From an uncultured Pelagibacteraceae bacterium (GTDB lineage Bacteria > Pseudomonadota > Alphaproteobacteria > Pelagibacterales > Pelagibacteraceae): a stretch of 64,000 nt of DNA. This document shows positions 34,450-43,321 of the stretch, piece by piece. Every line of letters starts with the position of its first letter. Positions within the stretch are counted from its first letter, which is position 1. The notes beneath the pieces were generated by a model. That model did no database searches. It worked only from the letters and a program-made list of their open reading frames with translations, and was not told the origin of the DNA. Where the stretch lies: contig CACHPB010000002.1 in NCBI GenBank assembly GCA_902581585.1, positions 128,709 to 192,708 on the forward strand, given 5' to 3'. A program made the translations under genes and the position numbers.

Positions 34450-35601
34450 TCAAATAACGACTAAATCAAGTTTTTGATTGCCAAGTCTTTCGTTACCACT
34501 TTCTGTAACTAGGTAAGTTTCACCTAAGTTCATTGCTAAATTATTTTCAGAATCCATTAATATCATATGCATAAAAAATACATTTCCTGGTTTAATTATA
34601 TATGGATTTCCAGTGTATAACATTGGCCAATCCATCCAATTAGGTGAAAAGGTTGCTCCTAAAGAATAACCACAAGCATTCATTCTAGAATTTTTATAAC
34701 CTAAATCATCAAAAGTCTTTGCATGAATATCATATACTTCACCAACTTTGTTCCCTGGTTTCAATTTATTTTCACAATTATTTAAAGCCTCAATACAAGC
34801 TTCATGCATTTCATAATGTTTTGGATCAGCTTTTCCAATTGGAATAGTCCGAAACATTGCAGAGTGATAATGTCTGAATGTTCCAGCCCATTCTATAGTC
34901 AGTTGATCTTGTAAATTTAATATTTGTTTTTCAGCTTGGTATCGACAAAGAAGTGCATTTTTACCAGATCCAATTATAAATTCATTTGCAGGATAATCAC
35001 CACCTCCCTCAAATATGACTTTATTCATTTCAGCTAAAATTTTTGACTCACTTACACCTGCTTTTGCATGTTTCCAAACCTCACTTAAAGCTTTGTCAGC
35101 TAAATTTGCTGCCTTTTTTACATAATCAATTTCTTCATTGGATTTTATAACTCTTAATTTAGTAACTAATTCAGAAGTATCTTCTATTGAGCAGTAATTT
35201 TCTAAAGATTTATTTAGCCTTAAAGCATTTCGACCAGTTAATCCATATGCTTCATATTCAATTCCAATTTTTTTACCCTTTAAATTTAATTCATCTAAAA
35301 TAACTTTAAGATCTTCAGTTGGGTTTGATCCATTTTTATCAACCCATATTCTTATATCACTAATATTAGATGTGTTTTGTGCTTGTCTTAAATCTGGAGC
35401 TCTTGTTAATAAAATTATATTACCTTTTTGATCCAAAACTAATGTTTGAAAAAAAACATACCCAAATGTGTCATATCCAGTGAGCCAATACATCGACTCC
35501 TGTCTAAACATCAGGAGAGCATCCAATTTTTCCTCTTTTAAAAGTTTAATTATTTTATCTTTTCTACTTTTGAATTCTTCTACAGAAAAATGAAGACCCA
35601 T
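34450..35601 (-). CDS. M24-family creatinase/DoeA-like hydrolase lacking most metal ligands
   Basis: 383 residues with the two-domain pita-bread layout: a creatinase N-domain (LLMFRQESMYWLTGYDTFGY) and a catalytic domain from about residue 155. Four of the five aminopeptidase-P metal ligands are changed: the DxG/YxxD motif reads EWAG...YHSAMFRT (Glu and Ala), the HGxG histidine is Tyr (NACGYSLG) and the first Glu is His (FFMHM); only GETYLVTE keeps its Glu. Such metal-free members include creatinase and ectoine hydrolase-like enzymes acting on C-N bonds of small amides. It is co-translated after a hydratase-like gene. Confidence 0.82.
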   Translation of the reverse strand: MGLHFSVEEFKSRKDKIIKLLKEEKLDALLMFRQESMYWLTGYDTFGYVFFQTLVLDQKGNIILLTRAPDLRQAQNTSNISDIRIWVDKNGSNPTEDLKVILDELNLKGKKIGIEYEAYGLTGRNALRLNKSLENYCSIEDTSELVTKLRVIKSNEEIDYVKKAANLADKALSEVWKHAKAGVSESKILAEMNKVIFEGGGDYPANEFIIGSGKNALLCRYQAEKQILNLQDQLTIEWAGTFRHYHSAMFRTIPIGKADPKHYEMHEACIEALNNCENKLKPGNKVGEVYDIHAKTFDDLGYKNSRMNACGYSLGATFSPNWMDWPMLYTGNPYIIKPGNVFFMHMILMDSENNLAMNLGETYLVTESGNERLGNQKLDLVVI

Positions 35602-36371
35602 TAATTGATAGTTGTTCTAACAGTACCAAGTTTGTCTACTTTACCAATGTATTCGCCTTTACTTTTAATTGGCACAACACCAACTGTAGAGCCAGTAAAT
35701 ACATAAAAATCTTTATCTAAAGAAACTTTCTCTTTTCTTATTTTGTTAAGAACAAATTTTAAAGAATTTAGTGGGTTTACATAAACAGTATTTGTATTAC
35801 CGTTTACGTTTAATCCTTTTTTATTTTTTAAATTTGTTTTTAGATTGCTGAAATTTATTTTTTTAAATTTCTTCTTAGCTCCAACAATAAATTTAATATT
35901 CACACCAAAGTCACTACATAAATCACCTAAATATTTAATACCTTTTTTTCTCTGCCTAAATCCAACAACCTCAATGCAAGGACCCATATGAGTAATAAAC
36001 TTTGTTATATTTTTTGAATTTAATTTTCCTTTAAAGTCAAAAAATTTTTTTTTAATTATATAGTAAACCTCCACTTCAGTACCTAAAGCATATTTATTAA
36101 TTTTTACTCTTCCTCCAGATTTGATTAAATTTTTTCTAAATACAGTCGAATGAAATGGCTCTTTTTCTTTTAATTTTTTTAAGAGAGCAATTATTGTACC
36201 CCCCGCTTTAAAACCAACTTTTATATCCTTAATTTTACTTTCACATAATAATCTAAGTTTATGTGCTAATTTTATATTCTTACAGAATTTTTCAGGAATT
36301 GGATTGATAAGTTTATTACTATTATAAGCCTTTACTAATTTTTTTGACACTGATTGAATATCATTTTTCAT
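35601..36371 (-). CDS. 2-keto-4-pentenoate hydratase/FAH-superfamily protein
   Basis: 256 residues, strongly basic and Lys-rich. The pattern fits the MhpD/4-oxalocrotonate decarboxylase branch of the fumarylacetoacetate hydrolase fold: DIKVGFKAGGT near residue 50, ALGTEVEVYYII (the acidic metal-binding region), HMGPCIEVVGFR and the C-terminal FTGSTVGVVPIKSKGEYIGKVDKLGTV-type block. Members hydrate or decarboxylate short unsaturated 2-keto acids. Divergence is considerable, so the reaction is uncertain. Its stop overlaps the M24 gene start. Confidence 0.75.
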   Translation of the reverse strand: MKNDIQSVSKKLVKAYNSNKLINPIPEKFCKNIKLAHKLRLLCESKIKDIKVGFKAGGTIIALLKKLKEKEPFHSTVFRKNLIKSGGRVKINKYALGTEVEVYYIIKKKFFDFKGKLNSKNITKFITHMGPCIEVVGFRQRKKGIKYLGDLCSDFGVNIKFIVGAKKKFKKINFSNLKTNLKNKKGLNVNGNTNTVYVNPLNSLKFVLNKIRKEKVSLDKDFYVFTGSTVGVVPIKSKGEYIGKVDKLGTVRTTIN

Positions 36372-36380
36372 ATCTATAGC

Positions 36381-37169
36381 CTATTGAAGAACTGTCATTG
36401 GATCAAGCCTTGTTTGAAACCAATTTATTCTAAAATCTAAGTGAGGACCAGTTGATCTACCTGTGGAGCCAACAGTTCCTATTATCTCTCCTTTTTTAAT
36501 TAAATCTCCTACTCCAACCATTACATTTTCTAAATGAGAATAAATTGTCGATATACCATGACCATGATCCATAATAATTGTACCTCCGGTGTAATAAAGG
36601 TCATTTTCAGCCATCGTGACCACCCCAGTACCAGAAGATTTAATCTCAGTTCCTTTTTTTGCTGCTATATCAATACCGTAATGAGGCCATCTTGGTTTCC
36701 CATTGAGAATTCTTTGGCTTCCATAAACCCCACTAATTATACCTTCAACCGGCATAATAAATTTTTCAGAAAAAAAAGTTAAATTGGAGTTAATTGCTCT
36801 AGCTTCTCCAATTTTCCCATTTTCTTTTTTAATTCTTTTATAAACAGATTCAGGTGGTGTTACTTTGTTTTCAGGCAATCCATCAATTCTTTGAATGTTA
36901 TACTTGCGTTTAAAAACTTTTTTGATTATTTTTTCTGATTTTCCATTAGTAATTTTTGTTATCAAAACATCAAACTTCCTATCTCGATCAATTCCAAAAA
37001 CAAAATAACCATCATCTGATACTTTGACATCTTTTTTATCAATTATTATTTTTGAATTAGGATCTGTTTTTCCTAAAATAAAATGACCTTGAATAAATTT
37101 ACCATCAAATTCAATTGCAAAAATATTTGTTGGAAAAAAAATTGCTAGTATTAGCAACAGTTTTTTCAT
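36381..37169 (-). CDS. Exported M23-family peptidase (LytM/peptidoglycan endopeptidase)
   Basis: 262 residues from ATG 37169, chosen because it gives a signal peptide (about 1-18, ending FA) and overlaps the upstream SDR stop by one base. The C-terminal lysostaphin-type domain (about 140-262) has the zinc-binding HYGIDIAAKKGTEI motif and the SHLENVMVGVGDLIKKGE and GPHLDFRI blocks, so both ligand sets look intact. It cuts peptidoglycan cross-links or regulates amidases in the periplasm. Its place among catabolic genes is unusual. Confidence 0.92.
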   Translation of the reverse strand: MKKLLLILAIFFPTNIFAIEFDGKFIQGHFILGKTDPNSKIIIDKKDVKVSDDGYFVFGIDRDRKFDVLITKITNGKSEKIIKKVFKRKYNIQRIDGLPENKVTPPESVYKRIKKENGKIGEARAINSNLTFFSEKFIMPVEGIISGVYGSQRILNGKPRWPHYGIDIAAKKGTEIKSSGTGVVTMAENDLYYTGGTIIMDHGHGISTIYSHLENVMVGVGDLIKKGEIIGTVGSTGRSTGPHLDFRINWFQTRLDPMTVLQ

Positions 37170-37927
37170 TATTTTGCTGTCCATCCTCCATCTATCAGAA
37201 TAGATGATCCAGTTATCATTGCAGCAGCATCTGATGCTAAAAAACATACAGCTGTAGCCACATCACTCTCTTTAGCTGCTTTGCCCATAGGAATATTACC
37301 TAAAGCCAAATTTTTGAACTTTTTATTCTTAAAAAATTTTTTTACCATAGGAGTTTCAACAAATGTCGGAGCAACTGTATTTACTCTGATATTTTTTGTT
37401 GCTAACTCTACGCCCATGCCCTTTGTTAAACCTTCAATTCCAAATTTAGTCATATTATAAATATTTCTACCAGACATACCTACATGGCCAAGTTGAGATG
37501 ACATATTTATAATTGATCCAGCTCTTTTTTTATTTTTAATCATTTTCTTTACAACTAACTGTGCAACATTAAAGGCAGCTTTTAAGTTTAGATCTACTAA
37601 ATAATTCATACTTTGCTGTTTTATTTTCTCAAATGGTTCTGGAATATTAGTCCCTGCATTATTTACAAGAATATCAATAATTTTTATTTTTTTTAATTTT
37701 TCCTGTAATTCGCTATAGTTCATTACATCACAATTTATTTTGATTAATTTACTTTTAACTTTTTTTATATCTTTTTCTAATTTATCAAGATCAGATGATG
37801 TTCTGCTCAAACCAATAATTGTTGCTCCTGCTTCAGCTAAAGCTATTGAACAAGCGCGTCCTAAGCCTTTACCAGCTCCTGTTACAAGAGCATATTTTCC
37901 TTTAAGATTAATTTTTTTTAAATACAT
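37169..37927 (-). CDS. Short-chain dehydrogenase/reductase
   Basis: 252 residues of classical SDR type: cofactor motif GAGKGLGRA near residue 18, NNAGTN near 90, catalytic Ser in INMSSQLG, YxxxK as YNMTKFG, and the C-terminal FLASDAAAMITGSSILIDGGW. It probably oxidises or reduces a secondary alcohol/ketone. It lies next to TerC (end to start with no spacer) and runs into the M23 gene. The neighbouring GMC oxidoreductase suggests sequential alcohol oxidation, but the substrate is unknown. Confidence 0.93.
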   Translation of the reverse strand: MYLKKINLKGKYALVTGAGKGLGRACSIALAEAGATIIGLSRTSSDLDKLEKDIKKVKSKLIKINCDVMNYSELQEKLKKIKIIDILVNNAGTNIPEPFEKIKQQSMNYLVDLNLKAAFNVAQLVVKKMIKNKKRAGSIINMSSQLGHVGMSGRNIYNMTKFGIEGLTKGMGVELATKNIRVNTVAPTFVETPMVKKFFKNKKFKNLALGNIPMGKAAKESDVATAVCFLASDAAAMITGSSILIDGGWTAK

Positions 37928-38503
37928 TTAAATAAATAACTTGATGTCTGTATAAATTAAATCAATTGCAACAAATAATATAGCAAATAAACCAACCCAA
38001 GCTATCCATTTGTACTCTTTAATCCATCGAGAAATTAATGTTGCGGCAGTTGCCATTAATATAATTGATAAAACAAGACCAAAAACTAATAAAAAGTAAT
38101 GATCTTTGGCAGCACCTGCTACACCCAATACATTATCCAAACTCATAGTAAAATCAGCTAACAAAACAGTCCAAATTGCTTTAAGCATTGATGAACTATC
38201 TACTTTGATGTTTTCCTCATCATTTTGTGAATTTCTAATTACATCAACATAAAGTTTGTAAACTATGTATAACAATAACAAACCACCTAAGAGTCTTAGC
38301 CCTGTTATTTGTAAAAGATAAGCAGTTATGAGCGTTAATAAAATTCTTAATATTACTGCTCCACCAATTCCCCAGAAAATTATTTTTTTTCTTTGTTCTG
38401 GAGGAAATTTCGATGCAACCATTCCTATAATAATTGCGTTATCTCCAGCAAGAATTAAATCAATAAATATTATTTGAAAAAAAATTGTAATTTCTTCTGT
38501 CAT
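37928..38503 (-). CDS. TerC-family integral membrane protein (YjbE type)
   Basis: 191 residues with about seven membrane segments. The family signatures DLILAGDNAIIIG near residue 17 and MSLDNVLGVAGA near residue 125 contain the membrane-embedded acidic residues common to TerC proteins. They are implicated in metal ion (manganese, calcium) export and in metalation of exported proteins. It overlaps the start of the GMC gene's reading direction by an ATGA junction and is followed immediately by the SDR gene. Confidence 0.9.
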   Translation of the reverse strand: MTEEITIFFQIIFIDLILAGDNAIIIGMVASKFPPEQRKKIIFWGIGGAVILRILLTLITAYLLQITGLRLLGGLLLLYIVYKLYVDVIRNSQNDEENIKVDSSSMLKAIWTVLLADFTMSLDNVLGVAGAAKDHYFLLVFGLVLSIILMATAATLISRWIKEYKWIAWVGLFAILFVAIDLIYTDIKLFI

Positions 38504-40101
38504 CTAGCATCTTCTATTATCATATCTGCTGCTTTTTCAGCAATCATAATAGTAGGTGCATTAGTATTTCCTGAGGTTATCGATGGCATAACAGATGCAT
38601 CAACAATTCTTAAATTTTTCAAGCCATGAGCCACTAATCTATCGGATACGACTGCATTTTCATCCGAACCCATCCTACAAGTACTTACAGGGTGAAAAAT
38701 AGTACTGCAAAATTTTCCTGCCTCTTTAGCTAATTCCTCATTATCTGTGATATGAATACCAGGCCTATATTCCTCTGGTTCATATTTTTTGTATGCTATA
38801 GAATTCATCACAATGTTTCTTGTAATTTTTAATGCTTTGCCTGCAATTTCTCTGTCTTCATCTGTAGACAAATAATTCATTTTAATTTTTGGGGACACTC
38901 TTGTATCTGAAGATTTTAGTTCAATAGAACCTCTGCTAGTGGGTCTTACATTCGTTATACTAGGAGTAAATGCTGTAAATTTATGAAGAGATCCTTTGCC
39001 TAATACATCTGTACTAGCAGGAGAAACGTGGAACTGTAAATTAGGAGTTGCCAAGTGTGGATCACTTTTGACAAAGCCACATAAATAACTAGCCCCAACA
39101 GTAAGCGGTCCTTTTCTAAATAAAAGATATTTAAGTCCTGTCATAAATTTTTTAGTCATACTGTAATAAATATCATTTAAACTTTCTAAATTTTTGACTT
39201 TGTAAACTGGTCTGAGCATTAAATGGTCAGTTAAATTCATTCCTACTCCAGGGTGATCTTTAACAACATTTACGTTATTTTTTTTTAACAATTCACCTGG
39301 ACCAATACCTGAGGCTTGAAGAATATGAGGAGAGCCAATTGTTCCAGAACTTAAAATCACTTCCTTATTTGCTTTCACAGATATTACATTGTTGCCAATC
39401 CAGTAATTTACTTTGTCTGCTTTTTTATTATCGAACTCAATATTCTTAACATGAGCATTTGTTACAACTTTTAAATTCTTTCTTTTTTTTACAGGATTTA
39501 GATATCCAACTGCTGTACTACATCTCAGTCCATTTCTAACTGTAAAAGGAAAATAACCCATGCCCTCGTTATCTCCATTATTAAAATCATCAGTTCTTTT
39601 ATGGCCGAACTCCTCTGCTGCATCCATAAAAAGATCACAGACTTTAAATGTTCCTCTTATTTCTTGAACAGCTAAAGGGCCTCCAGATCCGTGAAATTCA
39701 TTTTCACCAAATTGGAAATCTTCAGATTTTTTAAAATATGGAAGAACATCTTCCCAAGACCAACCAACATTACCAAGCTGTCTCCAGTAATTAAAATCAT
39801 TAGACTGGCCTCTTATATAAAGCATTCCATTGATAGATGAACTTCCACCTAATGTTTTACCTCTTGGATAAACCATTTCTCTATTATCACAATATTTCTC
39901 TCTCTCTGTTTGAAAACACCAATCTGTTTTAGGGTTCAACATTGTCTTAAAATATCCACCTGGTATATGTATCCATGGATTAGTATCTTTGCTTCCTGCT
40001 TCGATTAATAATACCTTGTGTTTAGGGTTAGCACTCAATCTGTTAGCTAAGACACAGCCTGCCGATCCTGCACCTAAAATAATATAATCAAAGTTTTCCA
40101 T
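38500..40101 (-). CDS. GMC-family FAD-dependent oxidoreductase (choline dehydrogenase-like)
   Basis: 533 residues. The FAD-binding N-terminus is YIILGAGSAGCVLANRLS; GMC signature 1 is PRGKTLGGSSSINGMLYIRG, and the second signature lies around GSPHILQASGIGP. The C-terminal catalytic histidine region is IFHPVSTCRMG and the last block is NTNAPTIMIAEKAADMI. Such enzymes oxidise primary alcohols such as choline or polyols to aldehydes. It heads a six-gene minus-strand operon. It is divergent from the monooxygenase at 40183, with an 81-base spacer. Confidence 0.92.
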   Translation of the reverse strand: MENFDYIILGAGSAGCVLANRLSANPKHKVLLIEAGSKDTNPWIHIPGGYFKTMLNPKTDWCFQTEREKYCDNREMVYPRGKTLGGSSSINGMLYIRGQSNDFNYWRQLGNVGWSWEDVLPYFKKSEDFQFGENEFHGSGGPLAVQEIRGTFKVCDLFMDAAEEFGHKRTDDFNNGDNEGMGYFPFTVRNGLRCSTAVGYLNPVKKRKNLKVVTNAHVKNIEFDNKKADKVNYWIGNNVISVKANKEVILSSGTIGSPHILQASGIGPGELLKKNNVNVVKDHPGVGMNLTDHLMLRPVYKVKNLESLNDIYYSMTKKFMTGLKYLLFRKGPLTVGASYLCGFVKSDPHLATPNLQFHVSPASTDVLGKGSLHKFTAFTPSITNVRPTSRGSIELKSSDTRVSPKIKMNYLSTDEDREIAGKALKITRNIVMNSIAYKKYEPEEYRPGIHITDNEELAKEAGKFCSTIFHPVSTCRMGSDENAVVSDRLVAHGLKNLRIVDASVMPSITSGNTNAPTIMIAEKAADMIIEDAR

Positions 40102-40182
40102 ATTAATTAAAATAATTAAATTTTTTTAAAAATCTTTTAACATATACTTTATAAATTAAATAATAAGATTAGGTAGTTTAAT

Positions 40183-41778
40183 ATGAAATATTTAGACGCA
40201 TTAATTATTGGTGCTGGATTTTCAGGTTTATATCAGCTTCACTGTTTGAGAGATAAATTAAAATTAAACACTTTAGTTGTCGAGGAGGGTAAAGATATTG
40301 GGGGCACATGGTATTGGAATACATATCCAGGAGCTCGTTGTGACTCTGAAAGTTTTACCTATGGTTTTACTTTTTCTGAAAAAATTTTTAAAAATTGGAC
40401 GTGGAAAGAAAGATATCCAAAGCAAAATGTAATTTTAAAATATTTAAAATATTTTTCAAATGAACTAAAATTAAAAAAAAATATAGTTTTTAACGAAAAA
40501 GTAATTTCAGCAAAATATATAGAAAAAAATAATTTGTGGAAAGTTCAAACAAATAATAAAAAAAAATATTACACCAAATATTTAATATGTGCTGTTGGAT
40601 CATTGTCATCTATAAATATTCCAAAAATAAAAGGAATAAATCAGTTTAAAGGTCAATTACATCATAGCGGAAGATGGCCAAGAAAAAAAATAAACTTTAA
40701 AAACAAAATCGTAGGACAAGTAGGAACTGGTTCTACTGGAATCCAGATAGCACCTGAAATTGCAAAGAAAGCCAAAAAATTGATTTTATTTCAAAGATCA
40801 CCAAACTTTAGTATTCCTGCAAGAAATAGAAAACTAACTAAAAAAAATATTCAAAATTATAAACAAAATTTCAAAAAACTTAGAAATTTTTTAAAAAGAA
40901 CACCAGGAGGACATCCTTTTGAATTTCCTAAAAAATCTGCTTTTGATTTTAACGAGACAAAAAGAAATTTACTTTATGAAAAATCTTGGCAGTATGGAAC
41001 TCTATCTTTTAGGGCAACATTTAATGATATAGTAAAAAATATCAAAGCAAATCAAACAGCAGTTAATTTTATAAAGAGTAAAATATATTCAACAGTAAAA
41101 AATAAAAAATATGCTGATATATTAACAAATTTTGACCATCCTTTTACAGCTAAAAGACCTACTTTAAATACAAATTATTATGAGATGTTTAATAAAAAAA
41201 ATGTCGAATTAGTTGACTTAAAGCACAGTCCAATAGTTAAAATAACTAAAAGAGGCATTAAAACTAATAAAGGTGAATACATTTTGGATAAAATTATTTT
41301 TGCAACAGGTTTTGATGCATTAACTGGATCAATTTTAAAACTAAATATAACTGGTAAAAAAGGTATAAATTTATCTAAATTTTGGAGCAAAGGTCCTAAA
41401 AGTTTCTTAGGCCTTCTTGTTCCAAATTTTCCAAATTTATTTATTGTGAGTGGGCCTGGTAGCCCATCAGTTTTAACAAATGTTCCAGTACAAATAGAGC
41501 AACATGTTAATTGGATTACAAATTGCATTAAATATTTAGAAAAAAATAGAAAAAAAAGTATTGAAACTACCAATCTTGCAGCAAAAAAATGGCAAAAAGA
41601 AATTATGAATTCAGTTAAAAAAACATTATTCATGAAAGCTAAAAGTTCTTGGTATAAAGGCGACAATATACCTGGTAAACCAAAGACTTTTTTACCTTAT
41701 CCTGGTGGAATGCCAAAATATAAAAGTCAATGCATAAAAGTTGAAAAGAACAAGTATAAAGAATTAAAAATATCTTAA
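40183..41778 (+). CDS. Baeyer-Villiger-type flavin monooxygenase
   Basis: 531 residues. The first Rossmann motif is GAGFSGLYQL (about 10-19); the Baeyer-Villiger fingerprint FxGxxxHxxxWP is exact (FKGQLHHSGRWP, residues 155-166), followed by the NADPH motif GTGSTGIQI. GGTWYWNTYPGARCD near residue 40 is typical of cyclohexanone/phenylacetone monooxygenase-like enzymes. It inserts oxygen next to a ketone, giving an ester or lactone, with NADPH. Very Lys/Asn-rich. It leads an operon with an SDR and an aldehyde dehydrogenase, which would serve ketone or alcohol oxidation. Confidence 0.92.
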   Translation: MKYLDALIIGAGFSGLYQLHCLRDKLKLNTLVVEEGKDIGGTWYWNTYPGARCDSESFTYGFTFSEKIFKNWTWKERYPKQNVILKYLKYFSNELKLKKNIVFNEKVISAKYIEKNNLWKVQTNNKKKYYTKYLICAVGSLSSINIPKIKGINQFKGQLHHSGRWPRKKINFKNKIVGQVGTGSTGIQIAPEIAKKAKKLILFQRSPNFSIPARNRKLTKKNIQNYKQNFKKLRNFLKRTPGGHPFEFPKKSAFDFNETKRNLLYEKSWQYGTLSFRATFNDIVKNIKANQTAVNFIKSKIYSTVKNKKYADILTNFDHPFTAKRPTLNTNYYEMFNKKNVELVDLKHSPIVKITKRGIKTNKGEYILDKIIFATGFDALTGSILKLNITGKKGINLSKFWSKGPKSFLGLLVPNFPNLFIVSGPGSPSVLTNVPVQIEQHVNWITNCIKYLEKNRKKSIETTNLAAKKWQKEIMNSVKKTLFMKAKSSWYKGDNIPGKPKTFLPYPGGMPKYKSQCIKVEKNKYKELKIS

Positions 41779-41779
41779 A

Positions 41780-42523
41780 ATGAGAACTATAAAATTTTTA
41801 TTAGTATATTTATTTCTAACAACTAATTTAATTTCAGCAGAGATAGAAATTTTAGTTGATAAACCAGGTGAAGGAAAAAAAATTATTAATCATTCCTGGG
41901 TACAAATTGAATATACTGGTTCATTTATTGATGGAAAAGTTTTTGATACTAACGTAGGAAAAGATAGACCTTTGGTAGTTCAAATAGGAATGAGAGAAGT
42001 TATACCTGGTTTTGAAATGGGTATAGTTGGTACAAATAAAGGTACAATCAGAAAAATAAAAATTCCTTCAAAATTAGCATATGGTTCTTCTGGAGCTGGA
42101 GATGTAATACCACCAAATTCAGATCTTATTTTTGAATTTAAGATTATTGATGTTTTAGATCCAAATTATAATTTAGTTTCATCTGATGAATTAAAAAATT
42201 TGTTAGATAATAATGCAGTTGTATTAGATATTAGAACGGACGATCAATGGAAAAAAACTGGAGTAATTAAAGGATCATTTCAAGAAACCGCCTTTGATAA
42301 AAATGGAAAATTTAATGTTTATTTAATGGATAGAGTTAGAGCTTTAGCTGGCGCCGAGTCTCAAAATATTGAAATTATTTTTGTTAGTAATGATGGAGAG
42401 ACCGCATCAATTTTAGGCAATGCCTTTGCAGAAGACTTAGGTTTTAAAAATGTATACGTTTTAAAAGGTGGAATTAAAGCTTGGATTAATGAGAAAAAAG
42501 CATTAGTTTCTTTCTTAAAATAA
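41780..42523 (+). CDS. Exported FKBP-type prolyl isomerase fused to a degenerate rhodanese domain
   Basis: 247 residues: signal peptide (about 1-20, ending ISA), FKBP domain at about 35-125 (YTGSFIDGKVFDTN, VIPGFEMGIVG, AYGSSGAGDVIPPNSDLIFEF), then a rhodanese-like domain at about 133-243 (VVLDIRTDDQW, YVLKGGIKAW). The rhodanese active loop reads FVSNDGETAS: Ser203 replaces the catalytic Cys, and Thr208 the usual Arg, so sulfur transfer is unlikely. FKBP residues look sound, so it probably folds periplasmic proteins, with the second domain used for binding. It is one base after the monooxygenase gene. Confidence 0.88.
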   Translation: MRTIKFLLVYLFLTTNLISAEIEILVDKPGEGKKIINHSWVQIEYTGSFIDGKVFDTNVGKDRPLVVQIGMREVIPGFEMGIVGTNKGTIRKIKIPSKLAYGSSGAGDVIPPNSDLIFEFKIIDVLDPNYNLVSSDELKNLLDNNAVVLDIRTDDQWKKTGVIKGSFQETAFDKNGKFNVYLMDRVRALAGAESQNIEIIFVSNDGETASILGNAFAEDLGFKNVYVLKGGIKAWINEKKALVSFLK

Positions 42524-42541
42524 CGTCAAATCATTTAAAAA

Positions 42542-43321
42542 ATGAAGCTTAAAGATAGAGTAGCAATAGTTACAGGTGGAGGTAAGGGTATCGGTGAAGA
42601 AATTTGCTTAGGCCTTGCAAAAGAGGGTGCTAAGATTGTTATAGCGGAAATAGATATTGTAAATTCAGAAAATACTAAAAAAAAAATTTTAGATGCAGGT
42701 AGTGAAGCAATAATTGTAAAAACTGACGTTTCAAAAAAAGAAAGTATTAATGAAATGGTAGAAAAAGCCATTCAAACATTTGGAAAAATTGATATCCTTA
42801 TAAACAACGCAGGCATAAGACATGTAAAAAAATTGTTAGATCATACTAAACAGGACTGGGACGATATGATTTCAGTTAATCTTACAGCACCATTTCTTGC
42901 AAGTCAGGCTGTAATTCCTCACATGATTAAAAACGGTAAGGGAAAAATTATAAACTTTGGTTCTATAGCTAGTTTTATGGGTAGACCTGATAGAGTAGGT
43001 TATGTTGCAGCTAAAAGTGGTGTACTAGGCTTAACGAGAGCATTGTCAGTTGATCTTACTGGAAAAAATATAAACGTTAACACTATTTGTCCTGGATTAA
43101 TATCAACTTCTTTCAACCAAAAATATGCTGAAGATCCAAAACATGGTGAAGCCTGGGGAAAAGAAACAGTTGTAGGAAGATGGGGGCAACCAAAAGATAT
43201 TGTAGGAGCAGCAGTATTTTTATCAAGTGATGAATCAGACTTTATAAACGGATCTGAGATTAAAATTGATGGTGGATGGCTTTCCTCTAAGGTTAGAAGG
43301 GGAGAATTAGATAATGAGTAA
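42542..43321 (+). CDS. Short-chain dehydrogenase/reductase (FabG-like)
   Basis: 259 residues of classical SDR type: GGGKGIGEEI near residue 13, NNAGIRH near 90, catalytic Ser in NFGSIASF, YVAAKSG (Tyr-x3-Lys), and the C-terminal FLSSDESDFINGSEIKIDGGW. It likely oxidises a hydroxyl or reduces a ketone with NAD(P). The stop overlaps the aldehyde dehydrogenase start by 8 bases, so the two enzymes probably act consecutively. Confidence 0.93.
   Translation: MKLKDRVAIVTGGGKGIGEEICLGLAKEGAKIVIAEIDIVNSENTKKKILDAGSEAIIVKTDVSKKESINEMVEKAIQTFGKIDILINNAGIRHVKKLLDHTKQDWDDMISVNLTAPFLASQAVIPHMIKNGKGKIINFGSIASFMGRPDRVGYVAAKSGVLGLTRALSVDLTGKNINVNTICPGLISTSFNQKYAEDPKHGEAWGKETVVGRWGQPKDIVGAAVFLSSDESDFINGSEIKIDGGWLSSKVRRGELDNE

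Noticed and set aside
41178-41666. Minus-strand open frame of 162 codons within the monooxygenase gene
   Set aside because: Antisense shadow of a well-conserved enzyme; composition is not protein-like.
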